Of a DNA stretch of 64,000 bases, positions 55,973-64,000 are shown piece by piece. Under the pieces are notes generated by a model. It was not told where the DNA came from and did not search any database. It saw nothing but the letters and a program-made list of their open reading frames with translations. The stretch's first letter is position 1. Every line of letters starts with the position of its first letter. Origin of the DNA: Nitrospirota bacterium (lineage in GTDB: Bacteria > Nitrospinota_A > UBA7883); assembly GCA_024275315.1 (NCBI GenBank), contig JAJRZK010000026.1:42501-106500 (forward strand), in the 5' to 3' direction. The translations under genes and the position numbers were made by a program.

Positions 55973-56110
55973 ATGCGTAATAAATTGCTGTTGTTAGTAT
56001 TTTTAATGTTGATGATTTTATCCATGATAATAGGGTGCGCAACTGGTCAACATTCAGTCTCCCGTAAAGGCAGAGTAGGTGGCAACAACCCTGTTGCGAA
56101 TCATCGGTGA
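55973..56110 (+). CDS. tiny lipoprotein, 45 aa
   Basis: From the second ATG (7 nt after GGGG) the product is a lipoprotein precursor. It has a hydrophobic stretch ending SMIIGC, a plausible lipobox, and a mature part of only about 24 residues, basic and glycine/asparagine-rich. I recognise no family. Size and type recall small entericidin-like lipoproteins, but sequence similarity is not evident. Confidence 0.55.
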   Translation: MRNKLLLLVFLMLMILSMIIGCATGQHSVSRKGRVGGNNPVANHR

Positions 56111-56218
56111 GGAGCATAAGCCTGCGCGGTGACACAACAAATACGCGCCGTGTCTGGGGGAGGGGTTTTAAGCGCCCAAACGGCCCGGGCCGGAGGAGTG
56201 TTGGTTGCGGTAAATTCG

Positions 56219-57676
56219 TTATAGTGTAAGCTGAACCGTTTTATTCCAGTCGTGTTGTACACCTTCGACTTGGACACCGGTCAGATACCGCTCTTTGCCT
56301 ATATTTTTCGACCATACGCAACTAACGGAAAACATCATTTCCTCGGCGTCATGGGACGAAATGATGGACCTGCATACGTATCGTTTTCCGTTTTCGGGCT
56401 TGAAATTCACAACGCCGCGAAGCCCCGTTTTGCTGATATCCTCCACCGCAAACGTCAGCCACCGCTGGTCTACCAGGATCTCCATCGATCGTATACCGCA
56501 TGGTTTTCGGCTTGCAAGTAACCGGGTAAAGCTCCGGAACGAAGACCGTTTTTCTCTATATATGGTCTTTGCTCTCTCATCCAGCCGGGATGAGCCATGG
56601 CACACCCTGTTGCGACCGCTGCGTTTTGCGGCCAGCAGACGGTTATCGGCAAGAGCCATCAAACCATCGGCGGTCTGGACGTCTTCGGACAAGGACGCCA
56701 CACCCGCTGACATGGTAATCTTGATCGGGAATCCGTCCACCAGCCCTACGGAAAGCTTGCGCTCCACGGCGCTGCGAAGTTTCTCCGCGGATAAGACCGC
56801 CTCTTTCACATCCGCTCCCGGTAGCAACACGGCGAACTCTTCACCGCCATACCGGGCGCACACATCACCTTGTCTTGTATTGTCGCGCAACAGGCGGGCG
56901 ACTTCCCGCAATACATCATCCCCCGCCGCATGGCCGTAGGTGTCGTTGACGGTCTTGAAAAAATCCAGGTCCAGAAAGATCAACGACAGTGGGGCCATGG
57001 ATCTGCGGGCTTTGCTGATTTCCTTTTCGACCGCTTCTTTGTAATACCGGCGCGAATAGAGCATTGTAAGCTCGTCGGTGATCGCTATCTGCTGGGCGGC
57101 GCGGAGAAGTCTGGAGTTTTCCAGCGCCAAGGCGATGTTCCGTGCGGCGGCGTTGTAAAGGGGTGTCTCGTTGACGGAGATAGTTCCCGGTTCGGGTTTG
57201 TGCACGTTAAAAACGCCGATGACCTTTTTTTGTCCCGTCAACAGCGGTGTGGAATAAAACGAACCGATCCGGATCTGATCCGTTTTGTAATTGAGAAATT
57301 GGTTGTCCTTCGATACGTCTGGCGCCAGCGCTGGTTTTCCTGTCTTGGCCACCATGCCGCATATACCCTCTCCTAACTTGAAGGTGACATTGCCTACGGC
57401 GTCCGTCACTAATCCGCTCGCTTTCCAGATGGAAAGGGTTTCACCCGAGTCGTCCAGTAGCATGATGGAAAAATGATCCACTCCCAGACATTCTTCCAGT
57501 ATCCGGTCCGCTTTGTTGAACAGGTTATCGATGTCAATGGTTTCGTTAAGCTGTTTGCTCAACGTATAAAGTGCGCAGATTTCGATCAAACGCTCGGCAA
57601 GCGCGGCGCTCTGGCGCTTGGTAAGGTCCACTACATCGTCATCGAATTCCGTGATCAAGGGATTTTTGGATGACAT
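56219..57676 (-). CDS. GAF-GGDEF-PilZ diguanylate cyclase
   Basis: I start at the ATG at 57676 (485 residues) because the upstream frame is AT-rich and unlike protein. A GAF domain covers about residues 35-180, then GGDEF with active-site YGGEEF and an intact I-site RQGD five residues before it. A C-terminal PilZ-like domain carries DISKTG (DxSxxG). One protein could therefore make c-di-GMP, be product-inhibited, and bind it. It lies between the binding protein and permease genes on the opposite strand. Confidence 0.88.
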   Translation of the reverse strand: MSSKNPLITEFDDDVVDLTKRQSAALAERLIEICALYTLSKQLNETIDIDNLFNKADRILEECLGVDHFSIMLLDDSGETLSIWKASGLVTDAVGNVTFKLGEGICGMVAKTGKPALAPDVSKDNQFLNYKTDQIRIGSFYSTPLLTGQKKVIGVFNVHKPEPGTISVNETPLYNAAARNIALALENSRLLRAAQQIAITDELTMLYSRRYYKEAVEKEISKARRSMAPLSLIFLDLDFFKTVNDTYGHAAGDDVLREVARLLRDNTRQGDVCARYGGEEFAVLLPGADVKEAVLSAEKLRSAVERKLSVGLVDGFPIKITMSAGVASLSEDVQTADGLMALADNRLLAAKRSGRNRVCHGSSRLDERAKTIYREKRSSFRSFTRLLASRKPCGIRSMEILVDQRWLTFAVEDISKTGLRGVVNFKPENGKRYVCRSIISSHDAEEMMFSVSCVWSKNIGKERYLTGVQVEGVQHDWNKTVQLTL

Positions 57677-57852
57677 GATCTGTTGCAATCTCGCAAACTC
57701 AAAGATATTTGACGCGTTTCGTAAAGGCGGAATTATAACCTTGGCAATTGAAAGTGTCAATATAATTTTCAGGACATAGTGTAGGCAATGCACATCTAAT
57801 AAACGATAGAATAAAAATAGTGCATATAATTATTTTCATATCTATATATAGT

Positions 57853-57870
57853 GTAAAAACTTGTTTTTAC
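57853..57870. promoter_or_regulatory. 18-bp palindrome, candidate operator
   Basis: GTAAAAAC-TT-GTTTTTAC is a perfect 8-bp inverted repeat. It directly follows TATATATA, so a protein bound there would overlap a plausible transcription start for either flanking gene. The regulator is unknown. Confidence 0.5.
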
Positions 57871-58012
57871 TTCCGACCATGAAAATATCAAGCGGAGAGG
57901 TAATGTCGGCTATTTAGCGACAAAGGGTAAGGATTTTGAACGTTATAGCCGCTGATATTAATTCCATTGGCATGGTTTTCTCCATGTAAAAAGATTTGGT
58001 GATAGTGACAAT

Positions 58013-58026
58013 TGCCATATGTGGCA
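58013..58026. promoter_or_regulatory. TGCCA-TATG-TGGCA inverted repeat upstream of livH
   Basis: A 5-bp inverted repeat with a 4-nt centre, about 120 nt before livH. It is short, so support is weak. Confidence 0.25.
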
Positions 58027-58144
58027 TGATACACTCGATCAACTTTGGGCATACAATATATAGCCAACCGGCGTCAACAAACGGGCGCATGTATGGAATC
58101 CGCCGAAACTGAAGCTTTTTGCTGGACCTCATAAACGGTAAAAC

Positions 58145-59020
58145 ATGGAATTGTTGTTGCAAACCCTGGTCTCCGGTTTCCTGAAAGGTGGCCTTTACGC
58201 CCTTATCGGGATAGGGATGACCCTTATCATGGGTGTCATGGGGATCATCAATCTGGCCCATGGCCAGCTTATGATGGTGAGCATGTACATCACGTACTCA
58301 CTGTTCGCTCTGTTCGGTGTGGATCCCTACGTTTCCCTGGCCGTCAGCGTGCCTGCGATTTTCATTCTCGGTGTCGCCATCCAAAAGTTTTTTCTAAACC
58401 CTTTGATGAAAATCGACACCATACTTCCGGAAAACCAGGTGCTGATGACTGTGGGCATCGGGATGGCGCTCACTGAAATCATGCGGTTTATTTTCACATC
58501 CGACTACAAATCCATACAAACATCTTATTCCAAGACAACCCTGCTCATGGGAAACATATCGTTCAGCCTGCCGTTGCTTATCGATTTTTTTATCGCCGTA
58601 ATACTGACAGGCGCTCTGTTTTATTTCCTTAAACACACAGATACAGGCAGGTCCATACGGGCCACCGCCCAGGACAGGGATGCGGCCATTCTGATGGGGG
58701 TAAACGCCGAGAGGATAACCTCCATCACGTTTGGTCTCGGGGCGGGGCTGGTCGCGGCGGCGGGGACAATGCTGATGCCTGTTTTTTACCTGTTCCCGGA
58801 TATAGGGGGGCCGTTTACCCGCAAGGCTTTTGTTATATGTATTCTTGGCGGGCTCGGTTCCTCGGTTGGGGCCATTTTCGGAGGGATCACGCTGGGGCTG
58901 GTGGAGGCCTTCGGGGCTACCTATATCGGGATGGAGTTTGCGGACATGATAGGGCTGATAATATTCTTCCTGGTGCTGTTAGTGCTACCGGGCGGGCTAA
59001 AACGGATAACAGGGATGTGA
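58145..59020 (+). CDS. branched-chain amino acid-type ABC permease (LivH family)
   Basis: A 291-residue membrane protein with GLYALIGIGMTLIMGVMGIINLAHGQ, the LivH signature. GRSIRATAQDRDAAILMGVN marks the ATPase-coupling loop, and GGLGSSVGAIFGG lies toward the end. It forms the channel with LivM. First gene of livHMGF, with 7 bp to livM. Confidence 0.93.
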   Translation: MELLLQTLVSGFLKGGLYALIGIGMTLIMGVMGIINLAHGQLMMVSMYITYSLFALFGVDPYVSLAVSVPAIFILGVAIQKFFLNPLMKIDTILPENQVLMTVGIGMALTEIMRFIFTSDYKSIQTSYSKTTLLMGNISFSLPLLIDFFIAVILTGALFYFLKHTDTGRSIRATAQDRDAAILMGVNAERITSITFGLGAGLVAAAGTMLMPVFYLFPDIGGPFTRKAFVICILGGLGSSVGAIFGGITLGLVEAFGATYIGMEFADMIGLIIFFLVLLVLPGGLKRITGM

Positions 59021-59027
59021 CAACCCC

Positions 59028-60095
59028 ATGGACCCCGGTGTGAAGAAAACAGCCATTTTTGCTTTGCTGGTTTTGTTTGTGTCGGCGCCCCTGTTTGTAA
59101 AAAACGATTACTTTTTACATTTGATGATCCTCGCGTTCATGTGGGTGGTTATAGGTTCGGCCTGGAACCTTCTGGCCGGGTATACGGGGCAGGTGCTGTT
59201 TGGTGTAGCCGCGTTTTTTGGAACGGGCGCATATACTTCCGGACTGCTGGTCAACCACCTGGGCTGGTCGGCGTGGTGGGGGCTTCCTTTGGGGGGCGTT
59301 ACCGCTGTTATCCTGGCTTTTCCCTTCGGCTGGATATGTTTCCGTTTGCGCGGGGCGTATTTCGCGCTGGCCACACTGGCGCTGAACGAGGTGATGCGCC
59401 ATGTCGCAACCATTTGGGAGTCATTGACAGACGGGATGGCCGGGATAATGATATTGCAGACTTTTTACGCTCCCATCACCACGCCTCTGGGGATTTTATC
59501 CTCAAAAACGCCATACTACTTCATATCATTTGTCATGGCCGCGCTCTCCATAGCATGCGTTATCCTGGTGACAAGATCGAAGCTGGGATATTATCTCCTG
59601 TCGATACGGGAAGACCAGGACGCGGCGGAAAGCCTTGGCATAAACACCAGATTATACAAAATGATATCGCTAAGCGTTACCGCCGCGCTGTCCGGAGTCG
59701 CGGGGGGATTTTTCACCAACTACATGGGGTTTATAGACCCGGAAACCGTTTTTTCCCTGCACGATATTTCAATCATGGCGATACTGGTGGGGATCGTGGG
59801 GGGAGTGGGGACGGTGTACGGACCTGCCGTTGGGGCGTTTATCATGGTGATTGTCCAGGAAATGTTCAGAACGGGTGTGTTTGGGTTGCTCTCCTCGCTC
59901 GCCGAAGGAACCGGCTCCGGGGCCATTATCACTCTCGAAAAGCACATTTCCTCCGCCCATGTGCTGATGTTCGGGATTCTGGTGGTTCTTGTAATCAGGT
60001 TCATGCCCAATGGCGTTGTGGGGGATTGGGGCAAGGTGGCGGCTCTGGTTACGCCCTGCAGAAGAGCGAACATGCGGCAGGAGGCCGGAGAGTGA
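59028..60095 (+). CDS. branched-chain amino acid-type ABC permease (LivM family)
   Basis: A 355-residue membrane protein with AWNLLAGYTGQVLFGVAAFFGTGAY, RGAYFALATLALNE, and LSIREDQDAAESLGIN (coupling loop), all LivM features. The last four bases (GTGA) overlap the GTG start of livG, indicating translational coupling. Confidence 0.93.
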   Translation: MDPGVKKTAIFALLVLFVSAPLFVKNDYFLHLMILAFMWVVIGSAWNLLAGYTGQVLFGVAAFFGTGAYTSGLLVNHLGWSAWWGLPLGGVTAVILAFPFGWICFRLRGAYFALATLALNEVMRHVATIWESLTDGMAGIMILQTFYAPITTPLGILSSKTPYYFISFVMAALSIACVILVTRSKLGYYLLSIREDQDAAESLGINTRLYKMISLSVTAALSGVAGGFFTNYMGFIDPETVFSLHDISIMAILVGIVGGVGTVYGPAVGAFIMVIVQEMFRTGVFGLLSSLAEGTGSGAIITLEKHISSAHVLMFGILVVLVIRFMPNGVVGDWGKVAALVTPCRRANMRQEAGE

Positions 60096-60820
60096 GTTTT
60101 TTCAAAGTCGAAAGCGTTGTAAAGCGGTTCGGTGGACTTGCCGCCGTGGATAATGTGAGTTTCGAAGTGGAAAAGGGGGACATTTTTGGCCTGATAGGGC
60201 CGAACGGCTCCGGCAAAACGACAATTTTCAACCTCATATCGGGATTCATAAAACCCGATTCCGGTTCCATCAATTTCAAAGGGCGGCGCATCGACGGATT
60301 GAAGACGCACAAGATATGCCATCTTGGGATAGGCAGAACGTTCCAGGTGGTCAAGCCGTTAAAAAGGATGACCGTGCTGGACAACGTCATGGCCGCGGCG
60401 TATAGACGGGCCAACACCAAAAATCATGCGAGAAGCATCGCCATGGAGACCGTGGAATTCTGCGGATTGGGAGGCCGGGCGGATCATCTTTCCGGCAAGT
60501 TGACCCTGGGCGACAGGAAACGGCTGGAGATCGCCCGGGCGCTTGCGACCGGGCCGGAGTTGCTTTTGCTGGACGAGACATTCGCCGGGTTCAATCCGAC
60601 GGAGGTGAATGAGGCGATAAAGCTGGTGGAAAAAATAAATTCCAGCGGAGTGACTATTATTATAGTTGAGCATATCATGAAAGTGATAATGAGCATATCC
60701 GGCACAATACATGCCATCAACTTCGGCAAAACAATAACGCAGGGGACACCAGCCGATGTGGCGGCGCATCGAGGTGTGATAGAAGCCTATCTCGGGGAGC
60801 CTGGCGATGCTCAAGGTTGA
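60092..60820 (+). CDS. ABC transporter ATP-binding protein (LivG family)
   Basis: A 242-residue ATPase starting at GTG 60092, preceded by GCAGGAGG. It has Walker A GPNGSGKTT, a signature region replaced by LTLGDRKRLEIARAL, Walker B LLLLDETFAG, and the H-loop IVEHIMKV. The signature reads KLTLGD rather than LSGGQ-type, and the post-Walker-B residue is T rather than P, both mild oddities. The longer ORF in the track is a chance open frame inside livM. Confidence 0.9.
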   Translation: MSFFKVESVVKRFGGLAAVDNVSFEVEKGDIFGLIGPNGSGKTTIFNLISGFIKPDSGSINFKGRRIDGLKTHKICHLGIGRTFQVVKPLKRMTVLDNVMAAAYRRANTKNHARSIAMETVEFCGLGGRADHLSGKLTLGDRKRLEIARALATGPELLLLDETFAGFNPTEVNEAIKLVEKINSSGVTIIIVEHIMKVIMSISGTIHAINFGKTITQGTPADVAAHRGVIEAYLGEPGDAQG

Positions 60821-61511
60821 GGGTGTGGACTTGCGTTACGGAGACATGCCAGCTTTGTGGGACGTGTCGTTCGAGGTTCATAAAGGTGAGATTCTGGTTT
60901 TGCTCGGCGCCAACGGGGCCGGGAAATCGACAATAATCAAAACTCTCTCCGGTATTCTGCGGCCCAGCCGCGGCTCGATTACTTTCAATAATATCCGTCT
61001 GGACACGGAACCGGCGCACGAGGTGATTTGCCACGGCCTGGTGCATGTGCCGGAAGGGCGGCGGCTTTTTCCGGAGATGACCGTAGAGGAAAACCTGATC
61101 ATGGGCTCCATGGCGCCGGAAGCCAAAAAAAAACGGGAGGAGACGATCGAATGGGTCTACTCTCTTTTTCCCAGGTTGCGCGAGCGCAAAAACCAGCTGG
61201 CCAACACCCTGAGCGGAGGAGAACAGCAGATGGCCGCTGTGGGCCGGGGGCTTATGGGTTTGCCGAAAATACTCATGCTCGACGAGCCGTCGCTGGGCTT
61301 GTCGCCGCTGTTGGCGCGGGATATATTTAAGATCATACAGCTTGTCAATAAACGGGGGGTGACGGTGCTCTTAGTGGAGCAGAACGTAAAATATTCCCTG
61401 TCGATTTGCGACAGAGCCTATGTGCTGGAAAATGGCCGGATCGTGTTAAGCGGCACAGGTGAGGAGCTTGCGCGCAACGAACATGTAAAAGAGGCTTATC
61501 TTGGCGTCTGA
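60807..61511 (+). CDS. ABC transporter ATP-binding protein (LivF family)
   Basis: A 234-residue ATPase with Walker A GANGAGKST, signature LSGGEQQMAAVGRGLM, Walker B ILMLDEPSLGLSP and H-loop-region LLVEQNV, the LivF pattern. It overlaps livG by 14 bp. LivG/LivF heterodimers power LivHM. Confidence 0.94.
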   Translation: MLKVEGVDLRYGDMPALWDVSFEVHKGEILVLLGANGAGKSTIIKTLSGILRPSRGSITFNNIRLDTEPAHEVICHGLVHVPEGRRLFPEMTVEENLIMGSMAPEAKKKREETIEWVYSLFPRLRERKNQLANTLSGGEQQMAAVGRGLMGLPKILMLDEPSLGLSPLLARDIFKIIQLVNKRGVTVLLVEQNVKYSLSICDRAYVLENGRIVLSGTGEELARNEHVKEAYLGV

Positions 61512-61613
61512 CCGGGCGGCGCTTGTCCCGACGTGTAAATAAACGCCTCCAATATGATAAATATGCTGATAAAATATATTAAATCCTAAACGACACATTT
61601 GAGGGAACTAGCT

Positions 61614-63587
61614 ATGTCTGGCAAAACAATTGAATCGGTAATGCTCGAAAACCGGATTTTTCCACCTTCCGCCGATTTCAGCCGGAGATCCCTTGTGAAA
61701 AGTTTCGCGGACTATCAGGAAATATACAAAAGGTCCGTGGATGATGAAAACGGCTTCTGGGCGGAGAAAGCGGAGGAGCTTGAATGGTTCAAGAAATGGG
61801 ACAACGTGCGCGAAGGCGGATATGAAAATGTCGATTTCAAATGGTTCATCGGGGGCCAGCTTAACGTGTCGTACAACTGCGTGGACCGGCATCTTACCAC
61901 TGCCCGCAAGAACAAGGCGGCGCTGATATGGCAGGGGGAGCCCGAAGAGGACACCCGGATCATAACATATCAGCAACTCGGTCTTGAGGTCAGCCGTTTC
62001 GCCAATGTCCTGAAAAAACACGGAATCGGGCGGGGCGACAAGGTGATGTTATACATGCCGATGATCCCGGAGCTTGCCGTCGCCATGCTCGCCTGCGCCA
62101 GGATCGGCGCGGTGCACAGCGTCGTGTTCGGCGGGTTCAGCTCACAATCGCTGATTGACCGTATAAACGACTGCGGCGCGGTGGCCATGATAACCGCCGA
62201 CGCGGGGTATCGATCCGGCAAGGTGGTCACCCTGAAAAACAACGTAGACATCGCGCTGGAGCAATCCCCCTCGGTAAAGACCTGCATAGTTTATAAAAGG
62301 GTCGGCGGGGAAATAGACATGAAACCGGGGAGGGACTTCTGGTGGCATGAGGAGGTTACGGCCGATGACATATCCAACACGTGCCGGTGCGAGCCGATGG
62401 ATTCGGAGGATCCGTTGTTTATCCTGTATACATCAGGAAGCACAGGCAAACCGAAAGGGGCTCTCCACACCACCGCCGGTTACCTGCTCTACGCCAAACA
62501 AACGTTCGAGTGGGTTTTTGACTATCGGGACGAGGACACCTTCTGGTGTACGGCGGATATCGGCTGGATAACCGGCCACAGCTACATCGTATACGGACCC
62601 CTGGCCGCTGGCGCCACCAGCGTCATGTTCGAGGGTGTGCCCACATATCCGGACGCCGGCAGGTTCTGGAAAATCGTGGACAAATTCCAGGTGAACACCT
62701 TCTACACCGCCCCCACCGCCATCCGGGCGCTGATGCGTGAAGGGGAAAAATGGGTGCGAAAATACGATCTCGACAGTTTGCGTCTGCTCGGCACCGTCGG
62801 GGAGCCGATAAATCCGGAAGCGTGGATGTGGTATCACACGCATATCGGAAAGGAAAAATGCCCGATTGTGGACACCTGGTGGCAAACGGAAACGGGCGGA
62901 ATACTTATCACCCCGCTGCCGGGGGCCATACCGACCAAGCCCGGCTCCGCCACGTTTCCCTTTCCCGGCGTCCAGGCGGTCATCCTCCGCGAGGACGGGA
63001 CAGAGGCGGAGCTCGGGGAGGGGGGATATCTGTGCATAAAACAACCGTGGCCGGGCCAGATGCGCACAGTCTATGGCCATCCCCAGCGTTTTATCGACAC
63101 CTATTTCAGCCAGTACAAGGGTTATTACTTTACGGGTGACGGGGCCAGGAGGGACAAGGACGGCTATTTCTGGATAATGGGCCGGGTGGACGACGTGCTG
63201 AATGTATCCGGCCACAGGATCGGCACAGCGGAGGTGGAAAGCGCGCTTGTCTCCCATGACAAGGTGGCCGAGGCCGCCGTGGTCGGGTTCCCTCACGACA
63301 TCAAGGGGCAGGGCATCTACGCCTATGTGACGCTTGTGCTGGGGGATGATTCGGTGGACCGGGACAGCCTGAAAAAGGAGCTTTTAAAACATATCACAAA
63401 GGAAATCGGACCCATCGCCAAACCTGACAAGATACAGTTTTCCCCCGCTCTGCCAAAGACCCGAAGCGGCAAGATCATGCGGCGCATCCTGAGAAAAATA
63501 GCGGAAGGGGCCACCGACGAACTGGGCGACACCACCACCCTGGCCGACCCCTCGGTGGTGGCGGCGCTGGTGAAAAACCGTGTCTGA
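61614..63587 (+). CDS. acs: acetyl-CoA synthetase (AMP-forming)
   Basis: From the ATG at 61614 (GAGGGA Shine-Dalgarno) the product is 657 residues. It has the acyl-adenylate motifs [15 protein letters not shown] and TWWQTETGG, and [11 protein letters not shown] with the catalytic, acetylatable lysine. It makes acetyl-CoA from acetate. The order transporter-acs suggests uptake and activation of a small organic acid, but that link is inferred. The track's TTG start adds five residues. Confidence 0.95.
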   Translation: MSGKTIESVMLENRIFPPSADFSRRSLVKSFADYQEIYKRSVDDENGFWAEKAEELEWFKKWDNVREGGYENVDFKWFIGGQLNVSYNCVDRHLTTARKNKAALIWQGEPEEDTRIITYQQLGLEVSRFANVLKKHGIGRGDKVMLYMPMIPELAVAMLACARIGAVHSVVFGGFSSQSLIDRINDCGAVAMITADAGYRSGKVVTLKNNVDIALEQSPSVKTCIVYKRVGGEIDMKPGRDFWWHEEVTADDISNTCRCEPMDSEDPLFILYTSGSTGKPKGALHTTAGYLLYAKQTFEWVFDYRDEDTFWCTADIGWITGHSYIVYGPLAAGATSVMFEGVPTYPDAGRFWKIVDKFQVNTFYTAPTAIRALMREGEKWVRKYDLDSLRLLGTVGEPINPEAWMWYHTHIGKEKCPIVDTWWQTETGGILITPLPGAIPTKPGSATFPFPGVQAVILREDGTEAELGEGGYLCIKQPWPGQMRTVYGHPQRFIDTYFSQYKGYYFTGDGARRDKDGYFWIMGRVDDVLNVSGHRIGTAEVESALVSHDKVAEAAVVGFPHDIKGQGIYAYVTLVLGDDSVDRDSLKKELLKHITKEIGPIAKPDKIQFSPALPKTRSGKIMRRILRKIAEGATDELGDTTTLADPSVVAALVKNRV

Positions 63588-63615
63588 CCCTATTATTCGT
63601 AACGTTTTTCACATC

Positions 63616-63660
63616 CGCGCAAAATAGCCCCGGTTCCGCCCTTGCCGGAAGGTTTGCGCG
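63616..63660. repeat. long inverted repeat after acs
   Basis: CGCGCAAA and TTTGCGCG form a perfect 8-bp stem around a 29-nt interior that itself contains TTCCG/CGGAA. There is no T-tract, so it may stabilise the acs 3' end or be a weak terminator. Confidence 0.4.
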
Positions 63661-63760
63661 TGTGAGCACATCACGGCTAAAAAGTTCTTGACTACCCCTT
63701 TTTGCATGGTACGTTCCACTCCAACATATCGCCGGTATAAAATCTTGGGAAGGGGTTTTC

Positions 63761-64000
63761 ATGTCGAAGCAGGCCGGGAACCACCTGATATGTTCCATTT
63801 GCGTAATCACTTCGCTATTGACCATCCTCTCATGCGGCGGTTCCGACAGTGGTTTATCCTTATCACCTCCGGCCAACGTCACCTGCACCCGGGACAATAC
63901 GTCCGACAACATCACCTGGGACGCGGCAACCGGCGCGGTTAAATACCAGGTTTACACGACCCAAACTTCATCCTCCCGTTCGGGCTACATCACCGGAGCC
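63761..64000 (+). CDS. lipoprotein with fibronectin type III-like domain (N-terminal part; runs off window)
   Basis: Not in the ORF track because it runs off the window. The ATG at 63761 has AAGGGG 6 nt upstream. The product has a signal with lipobox TILSC, then PPANVTCTRDNTSDNITWD and GAVKYQVYTTQ, the A-to-C strand pattern of an Fn3 domain. About 80 residues are visible. It is likely surface- or periplasm-anchored; the full architecture is unknown. Confidence 0.75.
   Translation, partial: MSKQAGNHLICSICVITSLLTILSCGGSDSGLSLSPPANVTCTRDNTSDNITWDAATGAVKYQVYTTQTSSSRSGYITGA

Larger units (their letters stand above)
57677..58144. other. 468-bp divergent intergenic region
   Basis: The stretch between the GGDEF gene and livH is very AT-rich at 57770-57850. 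It holds two palindromes (57853-57870 and 58013-58026) and a TACAAT near 58062 that could be a livH -10. I see no gene in it. Confidence 0.6.

Noticed and set aside
59141-60820. 559-residue plus ORF covering part of livM and livG
   Set aside because: Its first 317 codons are an out-of-frame reading of livM; the real gene is livG from the GTG at 60092.

Overview
This is about 64 kb of gene-dense bacterial chromosome of roughly even base composition. I recognise no rRNA, tRNA, insertion sequence, prophage or CRISPR array. The organism is Gram-negative (TonB, lipoproteins, lytic transglycosylase, CsgG- and FlgO-like secreted proteins), flagellated and chemotactic (MotA, MotB, FapA, a chemoreceptor), and respiratory (tetraheme cytochrome c, orphan NarI/DsrM-like cytochrome b). 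It is rich in cyclic-di-GMP components. The gene repertoire fits a deltaproteobacterial, Nitrospinota- or Nitrospirota-like lineage, but the sequence alone does not name a species.

Layout. 1-3.4 kb (minus): truncated yggS, an unknown ORF, dnaN, an orphan cytochrome b and clpS. 3.6-6.6 kb (plus): a GspE/GspF pair. 6.6-11.3 kb (minus): a stator and c-di-GMP operon with a degenerate PilZ protein, fapA, motA, motB and pilZ. 11.5-25.2 kb: a second GspE, ispE, DUF542 and FmdE-like genes, ruvB, an HD-GYP phosphodiesterase, tetraheme cytochrome c, birA without a DNA-binding domain, coaX, a trpF-like gene, tonB and dut. 25.2-35.2 kb (minus): clpB, then a tight chain bioH-bioC-bioDA (fused)-ruvX-mltG-response regulator/phosphatase-S58 peptidase. 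35.5-43.3 kb: csp, a HEAT-repeat/nucleotide cyclase fusion, a GAF histidine kinase, and an operon nupC-nagZ-protoglobin/PsiE fusion-methyltransferase. 43.6-50.2 kb: CsgG-like protein, a chemoreceptor with a NIT-like sensor, and yajC-secD-secF. 50.3-54.2 kb (minus): hsp20-lon and galU. 54.4-64 kb: a branched-chain-amino-acid-type ABC transporter (binding protein, then livHMGF) split by a GAF-GGDEF-PilZ gene, then acs and a truncated Fn3 lipoprotein.

How it fits together. One theme is motility and surface behaviour under c-di-GMP control: one cyclase, one HD-GYP hydrolase, two PilZ-type proteins and the stators. A second is protein quality control: ClpB, ClpS, Lon, Hsp20. A third is biotin synthesis and use. 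The most unusual items are the HEAT-cyclase fusion, the protoglobin-PsiE membrane protein, and a recurring arrangement in which a -10 box ends exactly 6 nt before an ATG that lacks a Shine-Dalgarno sequence. That arrangement predicts leaderless mRNAs for ruvB, dut, tonB, gspE2 and the histidine kinase.
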